From the NCBI GenBank assembly GCA_945952175.1, contig CAMFHW010000095.1, forward strand, positions 1 through 10,684: a DNA stretch of 10,684 nucleotides. Direction: 5' to 3'. Source of the DNA: an uncultured Phenylobacterium sp. Lineage in GTDB: Bacteria; Pseudomonadota; Alphaproteobacteria; Caulobacterales; Caulobacteraceae. The notes beneath the pieces were generated by a model that was not told the origin of the DNA, searched no databases, and saw only the letters and a program-made list of their open reading frames with translations. Shown here piece by piece: positions 5,606 through 10,684 of the stretch (positions are counted from its first letter, which is position 1; each line of letters begins with the position of its first letter). The translations under genes and the position numbers were made by a program.

Positions 5606-6988
5606 ATGGACGCCCTGCTGCTGTCGCGACTGCAGTTCGCCTTCACGATCGCGTTCCACATCATCTTCCCGAGCTTCACGATCGGCCTGGCCAGTTACCT
5701 GGCGGTGCTCGAAGGCCTGTGGCTGATCACCCGCAACGCGGCCTTCAAGACCCTCTATCTCTTCTGGCTCAAGGTCTTCGCCATTTCCTTCGGCATGGGC
5801 GTCGTGACCGGGGTGGTGATGAGCTATGAGCTCGGGTCCAACTGGAGCGCGTTCTCGGCCGCCGCGGCGCCGGTGATCGGCCCGCTGCTGGCCTTCGAGG
5901 TCCTGACCGCCTTCTTCATGGAGGCGAGCTTCCTCGGCATCATGCTGTTCGGCTGGAAGAAGGTCGGGCCGGGCCTGCACTTCGTGGCCACCTGCCTGGT
6001 GGCGGTTGGAACCCTGATCTCGGCCTTCTGGATCGTCTCGGCCAACAGCTGGATGCAGCACCCGACCGGCTTCGGCCACACGACCTCGGGCGGACTGATC
6101 GCCACCGACTGGTGGGCGGTGATCTTCTCGCCGACCTTCCCGACCCGTTTCGCCCACATGGTGCTGGCCGCCTACCTGACCACCGCCCTGGTGGTGGGCG
6201 CGGCCTCGGCCTGGCGCCTGCTCCGCGATTCCGAGGAGCCCGAGGCGCGGATCGCGCTGCGCATGGCCATCGGCATGCTCGCCATCGTCGCCCCGCTTCA
6301 ACTGGTGGCCGGCGACCTGTCGGGCAAGCTGCTCGACCGCGTCCAGCCGGCCAAGCTCGCCGCCATCGAGGGCTTCTGGGAGACCAAGGCGCGGCAGGAT
6401 TTCCACATCGTCGCCTGGCCCGACCGCGCCATCGCCGCCAATCGCTGGGAACTGTCCGTGCCCGGCGTCGGCAGCCTGATCACCACCGGCCAGGTCGACG
6501 CTGTTGTCAAAGGTCTGCGCGATTTCAAGCCGCAGGATCGGCCGCCGGCCTTCCTGGTCTTCTGGGCCTTCCGGGTCATGGTCGGCCTGGGCGTGGCCAT
6601 GATCGGCCTCGGCGCCTGGGGGGTGTGGCTGATCGCGCGCAACCGGCTGGATGGGGCGCGGCTGTTCCAGATGGCCTGCATCGCCATGGGGCCGGCGGGT
6701 TTCGTCTCGGTGATCTGCGGCTGGATCGTCGCCGAGGTGGGCCGCCAGCCCTACGTGATCTACGGCGTCCTGCGCACCGCCGACGCCGTCTCGCCGGTCG
6801 GGGCGGGCCAGGTCTCGGCCTCGCTGCTGGGCTTCCTCACCGTCTACGCCATCATCTTCAGCGTCGGCGTGCTCTACATCCTGCGCCTGATCGCCGAGGG
6901 CCCGGCGGCCGGCGCCGACGAGCCCGCGCCACCCATCCAGCGCGCCCCGGGTTCCGCCCTGGCCGCCGCGCCGGGAGATGCGCCATGA
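5606..6988 (+). CDS. cydA: cytochrome bd-type ubiquinol oxidase subunit I (short Q-loop, cyanide-insensitive type)
   Basis: This inner-membrane subunit (460 residues) oxidises quinol and carries haems b558, b595 and d to reduce O2 to water. Conserved features are His18, His184 and Met325 (equivalents of E. coli His19, His186 and Met393), Glu98 and Glu106 (Glu99/Glu107), the Q-loop pair Lys250...Glu255 in KLAAIE, SANSWMQHPTGF (145-156), and GWIVAEVGRQP (372-382). The Q-loop is short and the chain is shorter than E. coli CydA (522), as in CioA-type oxidases. The ATG at 5606 gives the family's usual N-terminus. A weak GAGG lies 11 nt upstream. The frame is open further upstream, but that stretch is antisense to bfd and not CydA-like. 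cydB overlaps by 4 bp (ATGA). The last 30 residues form an Ala/Pro-rich tail. Confidence 0.95.
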   Translation: MDALLLSRLQFAFTIAFHIIFPSFTIGLASYLAVLEGLWLITRNAAFKTLYLFWLKVFAISFGMGVVTGVVMSYELGSNWSAFSAAAAPVIGPLLAFEVLTAFFMEASFLGIMLFGWKKVGPGLHFVATCLVAVGTLISAFWIVSANSWMQHPTGFGHTTSGGLIATDWWAVIFSPTFPTRFAHMVLAAYLTTALVVGAASAWRLLRDSEEPEARIALRMAIGMLAIVAPLQLVAGDLSGKLLDRVQPAKLAAIEGFWETKARQDFHIVAWPDRAIAANRWELSVPGVGSLITTGQVDAVVKGLRDFKPQDRPPAFLVFWAFRVMVGLGVAMIGLGAWGVWLIARNRLDGARLFQMACIAMGPAGFVSVICGWIVAEVGRQPYVIYGVLRTADAVSPVGAGQVSASLLGFLTVYAIIFSVGVLYILRLIAEGPAAGADEPAPPIQRAPGSALAAAPGDAP

Positions 6989-8010
6989 ACCTCGACCTGC
7001 CGCTGATCTGGGCCGGGATCATCGCCGTCGCGGTCCTGCTCTATGTGCTGCTCGACGGCTTCGACCTCGGCGTCGGCATCCTCTTCCCCTTCGCGCGCAA
7101 CCGCGCCGACCGCGACGTGATGATCGACACCATCGCCCCGGTTTGGGACGGCAACGAGACCTGGCTGGTCCTGGGCGGCGGCGGCCTGTTCGCGGCCTTT
7201 CCCAGGGCCTATGCGGCCCTGCTGCCGGCCCTCTACCTGCCGGTCATCCTGATGCTGCTGGCCCTGGTCCTGCGCGGCGTCGCCTTCGAGTTTCGCGCGC
7301 GGGGCCGGACGCGGGGCCGGCCGTTCTGGACCGCCATGTTCGCCGGCGGCTCGCTGGTCGCCACCTTCGCCCAGGGCCTGGTGCTCGGCGGCTTCATCCA
7401 GGGGATCGCGCTGAAGGACGGCGTCTTCGCCGGCGGTCCGTTCGACTGGCTGACGCCCTATTCGCTGCTGGTGGCGCTGGGCCTCGTCTGCGGCTACGCC
7501 CTGCTGGGCGCCACCTGGCTGGTCTGGCGCACCGAGACCGAGCTGCACGGCGACGCCCGCCGCTGGGCTTGGGCCACCGCCACCGGCGTCGCGGCCCTGT
7601 TGGCGGCGGTCAGCCTGGCGACCCTCTTCGTCCACGGCCGCATCGCCGAGCGCTGGGGCTTCGGGGCCGGCGGCTTCGATCTCGCCAGCTTCGCGCCGCT
7701 CGCCCCGATCCCGCTGCTGGGCCTCGCGGGCCTGGCGGGGGTTGGGCTTGGTCTGCGCCGCGGCTCGCACGGATGGCCCTTCGTCGGCGCCCTGATGGTC
7801 TTCGTCTCCGGCTATGCGGGTCTCGCGGCCGGCTTCACGCCGCAGATCGTTCCCTACGCCATGGACTTCCGCCAGGCCGCCAACCAGGACAACGCGCTCG
7901 GCCTCATGCTGGCCGGCGTCGCCGTCATCCTGCCGATGATCCTGGGCTACACCGCCTGGGTCTATTGGCTGTTCCGCGGCAAGGTGACGCCCGATGCGGG
8001 ATATCATTGA
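6985..8010 (+). CDS. cydB: cytochrome bd-type ubiquinol oxidase subunit II
   Basis: This inner-membrane partner of CydA has 341 residues and is needed for assembly and stability of the oxidase. Family motifs are LLDGFDLGVGILFPF (22-36) and TIAPVWDGNETWLV (49-62, with Trp54-Asp55), followed by GLFAAFPRAYA and a QDNALGLML segment near the C-terminus. About eight or more hydrophobic segments are visible. The start overlaps the cydA stop as ATGA, giving translational coupling, and GGGAG (6973-6977) lies 7 nt upstream. The 3' end overlaps the next small gene by 17 bp. No cydCD transporter genes are in the window. Confidence 0.95.
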   Translation: MNLDLPLIWAGIIAVAVLLYVLLDGFDLGVGILFPFARNRADRDVMIDTIAPVWDGNETWLVLGGGGLFAAFPRAYAALLPALYLPVILMLLALVLRGVAFEFRARGRTRGRPFWTAMFAGGSLVATFAQGLVLGGFIQGIALKDGVFAGGPFDWLTPYSLLVALGLVCGYALLGATWLVWRTETELHGDARRWAWATATGVAALLAAVSLATLFVHGRIAERWGFGAGGFDLASFAPLAPIPLLGLAGLAGVGLGLRRGSHGWPFVGALMVFVSGYAGLAAGFTPQIVPYAMDFRQAANQDNALGLMLAGVAVILPMILGYTAWVYWLFRGKVTPDAGYH

Positions 8011-8146
8011 GCCCCCGCCCGAGCCTGGCGCGCCTCTGCCGCCGCTTTGGAAGCGGCTTCTCTGGTTCGTCGGCCTGGCGGTTCTCGGAACCCTCGCCAC
8101 CGCCGCCGTCGCCTACGTCCTGAAGGCCCTGCTTCCGCCCCACTGA
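7994..8146 (+). CDS. DUF2474 family small membrane protein, cyd operon accessory
   Basis: This is a 50-residue protein. A short acidic/Pro-rich N-terminus (MRDIIEPPPEPGAPLPP) is followed by PLWKRLLWFVGLAVLG (17-32), one transmembrane helix to about residue 47, and a PPH end. The LWKRLxWFxxL signature is that of DUF2474, a family found beside cydAB/cioAB and analogous in size and position to CydX. It overlaps the last 17 bp of cydB in another frame, with AAGGTGA (7981-7987) 6 nt before the ATG, so translational coupling is likely. Its role is probably oxidase assembly or stability (inference from position and size). Confidence 0.85.
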   Translation: MRDIIEPPPEPGAPLPPLWKRLLWFVGLAVLGTLATAAVAYVLKALLPPH

Positions 8147-8153
8147 CAGGTGG

Positions 8154-8161
8154 GCTAGAGC
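8154..8161 (+). promoter_or_regulatory. -10 element of a probable leaderless thiE promoter
   Basis: GCTAGAGC matches 7 of 8 positions of GCTANAWC and ends 6 bp before the thiE ATG, so RNA would start at or within 1 nt of the start codon. No Shine-Dalgarno sequence is seen before thiE, which fits. No good -35 lies at the usual distance; CTGACAG (8143-8149) is too close. Confidence 0.5.
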
Positions 8162-8167
8162 GGGGCG

Positions 8168-8827
8168 ATGTCCGCGCCCGCCTGCCGCCTCTACCTGATC
8201 ACCCCGCCGCGCCTCGACGACCTGGCGGGCTTCGGCCACGCCCTGGCCCAGGCGCTGGACGCGGGCGACGTCGCCTGTCTGCAGATCCGCCTGAAGGACG
8301 CGCCCGACGACATCGTCGCCGCCGCCGTCGACGCGCTCTCGCCCATCGCCCAGGCGCGCGACGTGGCCGTGATCCTCAACGACCGCCCGGACCTCGCCGC
8401 CCGCCTCGGCTGCGACGGCGTCCATGTCGGCCAGTCCGACGCCCCCTATGCCGAGGCCCGCCGGCTGATGGGCAAGGACGCCATCGTCGGCGTCACCTGC
8501 CACGACAGCCGCCACCTGGCCATGGAGGCGGCCGAGGCCGGCGCGGACTATGTCGCCTTCGGGGCCTTCTTCCCCACCACCACCAAGGACGCGCCGACCC
8601 GCGCCGACCCCGAGATCCTCGGCATCTGGCAGGAGACCATGGAGATCCCCTGCGTCGCCATCGGCGGGATCACGGCCGACAACGCCGCCGGCCTCGCCGC
8701 CGCCGGCGCCGACTTCCTGGCGGTCTCGGCGGGCGTCTGGAGCCATCCCGACGGCCCCGCCGCCGCCGTCCGCGCGCTCGGCGCCGCCATCGCCCAGGGC
8801 CTCGCCCAGCGCCCGTCCTTGCCTTGA
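8168..8827 (+). CDS. thiE: thiamine phosphate synthase
   Basis: This cytoplasmic TIM-barrel enzyme (219 residues) joins HMP pyrophosphate and thiazole phosphate to give thiamine phosphate. Motifs in order are LYLITP (8-13), LQIRLKD (38-44, the QxRxK site), ILNDRPDLA (69-77), DGVHVGQSD (83-91, Mg-binding Asp91), GVTCHD (108-113, where many ThiE have GVSxH), GAFFPTTTK (132-140), AIGGIT (164-169) and VSAGVW. Length is normal, so no fused HMP kinase. The full set of phosphate- and HMP-binding motifs favours ThiE over the TenI isomerase. The start has no Shine-Dalgarno sequence but has a -10 element 6 bp upstream. The gene lies 21 bp after the cyd operon, which is probably transcribed separately or reads through. 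Confidence 0.9.
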   Translation: MSAPACRLYLITPPRLDDLAGFGHALAQALDAGDVACLQIRLKDAPDDIVAAAVDALSPIAQARDVAVILNDRPDLAARLGCDGVHVGQSDAPYAEARRLMGKDAIVGVTCHDSRHLAMEAAEAGADYVAFGAFFPTTTKDAPTRADPEILGIWQETMEIPCVAIGGITADNAAGLAAAGADFLAVSAGVWSHPDGPAAAVRALGAAIAQGLAQRPSLP

Positions 8828-8857
8828 GCGGCCCGTCCCACTAGGTTCCGCGCCCTC

Positions 8858-9652
8858 ATGTCGACCCAGACCGCCCTCCTGAAAGTCATGTCCGACGCCG
8901 CCCGCAAGGCCGCGCGCGGGCTGAACCGCGACTTCGGCGAACTCGCCGAGCTGCAGGTCTCCAAGAAGGGCGCGGCCGATTTCGTCTCCGCCGCCGACCT
9001 CAAGGCCGAGCAGACCATCTTCGAAGCGCTCGAGAAGGCCCGCCCCGGCTACGGCTTCCTCGGCGAGGAGCGCGGCCTGATCGAGGGCACCGACAAGACC
9101 CACACCTGGATCGTCGACCCGCTGGACGGCACCACCAACTTCCTGCACGCCATCCCGCACTTCGCGATCAACATCGCCCTCCAGCGCGAGGGCGTGGTGG
9201 TGGCCGCGGTCACCTACAATCCGATCACCAACGAGCTGTTTTGGGCCGAGAAGGGCAAGGGCTGCTTCGTCAACGACAAGCGCCTGCGCGTCGCCGCCCG
9301 CCAGCGGCTGGACGAGGCGGTGTTCGCCACCGGCATCCCGTTCCTGGGCCACGGCCAGCACGCCAAGTTCCTCAAGGAGCTGCACCAGATCAGCCAGCGC
9401 GTCGCCGGCGTCCGCCGCTTCGGCGCCGCGGCGCTCGACCTGGCCTTCGTCGCCGCCGGCCGCTTCGACGGCTTCTGGGAGCGCGACCTGGGCGCCTGGG
9501 ACCTGGCGGCCGGGACCCTGCTGGTCACCGAGGCCGGCGGCAAGATCACCACCGCCGAGGGCGGCGACGACGTCCTGGGCTCGGGCTCGATCTGCGCCGC
9601 CAATCTCGACCTGCACCCGCTGCTGCTGGAGCGCCTCAAGGCGGCCGCCTGA
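8858..9652 (+). CDS. suhB: inositol-1-monophosphatase family protein (SuhB-like)
   Basis: The protein has 264 residues, a normal length for the family. It is a Mg-dependent phosphatase with all metal-site motifs: GEE (69-71, Glu70), WIVDPLDGTTNF (84-95, Asp87 and Asp90) and GAWDLAAG (212-219, Asp215). The family hydrolyses inositol monophosphate and related sugar phosphates. E. coli SuhB also acts in rRNA transcription complexes. Which role applies here cannot be read from sequence, and CysQ-like nucleotide phosphatases are less likely given the motif wording. It starts 30 bp after thiE with no Shine-Dalgarno sequence. A weak ACTAGGTT 10 bp upstream with TTGAGCG overlapping the thiE stop could be a near-leaderless promoter, or the two genes may be co-transcribed. 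A strong stem-loop follows 27 bp after the stop. Confidence 0.88.
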   Translation: MSTQTALLKVMSDAARKAARGLNRDFGELAELQVSKKGAADFVSAADLKAEQTIFEALEKARPGYGFLGEERGLIEGTDKTHTWIVDPLDGTTNFLHAIPHFAINIALQREGVVVAAVTYNPITNELFWAEKGKGCFVNDKRLRVAARQRLDEAVFATGIPFLGHGQHAKFLKELHQISQRVAGVRRFGAAALDLAFVAAGRFDGFWERDLGAWDLAAGTLLVTEAGGKITTAEGGDDVLGSGSICAANLDLHPLLLERLKAAA

Positions 9653-9678
9653 CCCTAAAAGGCTCCCATTCAAAGTTT

Positions 9679-9727
9679 GGAGCGTGTCGGTCGCCGAAAC
9701 CGCACACACTTTCGGCTGACACGCTCC
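9679..9727. repeat. two-part stem-loop between suhB and the phosphodiesterase gene
   Basis: The outer arms GGAGCGTGTC (9679-9688) and GACACGCTCC (9718-9727) are a perfect 10-bp inverted repeat. Inner arms GCCGAAA (9693-9699) and TTTCGGC (9710-9716) add 7 bp around a 10-nt loop. An uneven internal loop (4 nt versus 1 nt) separates them. It may end suhB transcription, but no T-tract follows, or it may be another dispersed palindromic repeat. It lies 12-60 bp before the next promoter region. Confidence 0.6.
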
Positions 9728-9762
9728 CGCGTCGAAGCTTGACGAGACCGTCACAGGGCGCG

Positions 9763-9770
9763 GCTAGATC
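9763..9770 (+). promoter_or_regulatory. -10 element of a probable leaderless phosphodiesterase promoter
   Basis: GCTAGATC is a perfect GCTANAWC match ending 6 bp before the ATG at 9777, so transcription should start at the start codon. TTGACGA (9739-9745) fits the -35 pattern at 6 of 7 positions, but its 17-bp distance is longer than the usual 10-14. No Shine-Dalgarno sequence is present. Confidence 0.55.
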
Positions 9771-9776
9771 GGGGGC

Positions 9777-10684
9777 ATGAGCCTCACCCGACGCACCCTC
9801 GCCGCCGCCCTCCCGGCTGCGGCCTTCGCCGCCACCGCCGCCCACGCCATGACCAAGCTCGGCCAGCCCAAGCGCCCCATCGTCATCGCCCACCGCGGCG
9901 CAAGCGGCCTGCGCCCGGAACATACCGAGAGCGCCTACCGCCTGGCCGTCGCCCAGGGCGCGGACTTCATCGAGCCGGACCTCTGCCTGACCAAGGACGG
10001 GGCCATGGTGATCCGCCACGAGAACGAGGTCGGCGGCACGACCGACGTGGCCTCGCCCCCGGAATCCGACGCCCGCAAGACCACCAAGGTCAGCGGCGGC
10101 GAGACGATCGAGGGGTGATTCACCGAGGGCTTCACCCTCGCCGAGATCAAGACCCTGCGCGCCCGCGAGCGCCTGCCGAAGCTGCGCCCCGAGAGCGCGA
10201 AGTTCGACGGCAGGGACCCGATCCTCACCTTCGATGAGATCGTCGCGATCGCCAAGGACGAGACCCGGCGCACCGGCCGCCCGATCGGCGTCTATCCGGA
10301 GATGAAGCACCCCAGCTACTTCGCCTCCATCGGCATGCCCTTCGAGGCCCGCCTGGCCGCCGCGCTGAAGACCCACGGCCTCGACAGCCGCACCGCCCCG
10401 GTCTTCGTCCAGTGCTTCGAGGCCGGCCCCCTGAGGACCATCCGCGGCCTGACCCGCGCCCCGCTGATCCAGCTCGTCTCCTCCGCCGGCGGCCCGGCCG
10501 ACAAGGCGGGCGTGAACTACCGCGACATGACCAGCGCCTCGGGCATGAAGACCATCGCCACCTATGCCGACGGCGTCGGCCCCGAATGGATCATGGTGGT
10601 CCCGATCGTCGACGGCGGCCTCGGCCCCGCCAGCCCGTTCGTCCATGACGCCCACGCCGCCGGCCTCGCCGTCCATCCCTGGAC
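9777..10684 (+). pseudogene. glycerophosphodiester phosphodiesterase, interrupted by in-frame TGA, 3' end outside window
   Basis: The family hydrolyses glycerophosphodiesters to glycerol 3-phosphate and an alcohol, here outside the cytoplasm. The N-terminus carries a twin-arginine signal (TRRTLAAAL, Arg5-Arg6; AHA cleavage site near residue 24). IAHRGASGLRPEHT (37-50, His39-Arg40), EPDLCLTKDGAMVIRHE (66-82, Glu66, Asp68, His81) and, after the break, YPEMKH (173-178, Glu175, Lys177) are the GDPD active-site motifs. Codon 114 (10116-10118) is TGA where homologues read TGG in GWFTEDFTLAE, as I recall them. Translation resumes in the same frame (FTEGFTLAEIKTLRARERLP) and stays open for 188 codons to the window edge. 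The 113-residue product would lack the second half of the catalytic site. No in-frame ATG restart occurs before codon 176. The cause may be a recent nonsense mutation, a sequencing error or readthrough. Confidence 0.85.

Noticed and set aside
7925..9754. 609-codon open frame on the minus strand
   Set aside because: Antisense to the cydB end, thiE and suhB, which all have clear family motifs; low-complexity Gly/Ala/Glu/Arg composition and no domain.
9636..10676. 346-codon open frame on the minus strand
   Set aside because: Antisense to the phosphodiesterase gene, whose motifs are clear on the plus strand; its openness is a GC effect.
10119..10684. Downstream half of the phosphodiesterase as a separate gene
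   Set aside because: No start codon or ribosome site near 10119; the first in-frame ATG lies inside the active-site motif at codon 176.

Overview
The window is GC-rich chromosomal DNA, most likely from an alphaproteobacterium of the Caulobacter/Phenylobacterium type. This is inferred from the gene families, from several promoter -10 elements resembling the Caulobacter housekeeping consensus GCTANAWC placed 6 bp before start codons, and from intergenic palindromic repeats of a type common in alphaproteobacteria. No phage, transposase, CRISPR, tRNA or rRNA gene was seen. No single undescribed system stands out. The most notable points are a broken phosphodiesterase gene and a compact iron/oxygen control region.

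Layout. Positions 1-2153 (+) hold the C-terminal part of a large DUF2339 polytopic membrane protein that begins outside the window. Positions 2366-4431 (+) hold a two-gene unit: a luciferase-like (LLM) flavin-dependent oxidoreductase and an alpha/beta hydrolase. Positions 4439-4603 hold two palindromic repeats between convergent genes. Positions 4617-5402 (-) hold bacterioferritin (bfr) and, upstream of it, bacterioferritin-associated ferredoxin (bfd, TTG start). Positions 5403-5605 are a divergent control region with a Fur-box-like 19-bp inverted repeat over the bfd promoter and a RegA-like site on the cydA side. Positions 5606-8146 (+) hold a cytochrome bd/cyanide-insensitive-type quinol oxidase operon: cydA, cydB and a 50-residue DUF2474 protein overlapping the cydB end. 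Then follow, all on +, thiE (8168-8827), an inositol-monophosphatase family gene (8858-9652), a stem-loop, and a Tat-exported glycerophosphodiester phosphodiesterase gene (from 9777) interrupted by an in-frame TGA at 10116-10118. Its reading frame continues open to the window end.

How the genes work together. bfd/bfr handle storage and release of iron, and the divergent cydAB makes a haem-rich terminal oxidase. The 203-bp region between them can plausibly respond to iron (Fur) and to redox state (RegA/ActR). The LLM-hydrolase pair looks like a small catabolic or modification unit of unknown substrate. thiE, the inositol-monophosphatase gene and the phosphodiesterase gene are a run of housekeeping genes. 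thiE and the phosphodiesterase gene appear to have their own leaderless promoters.
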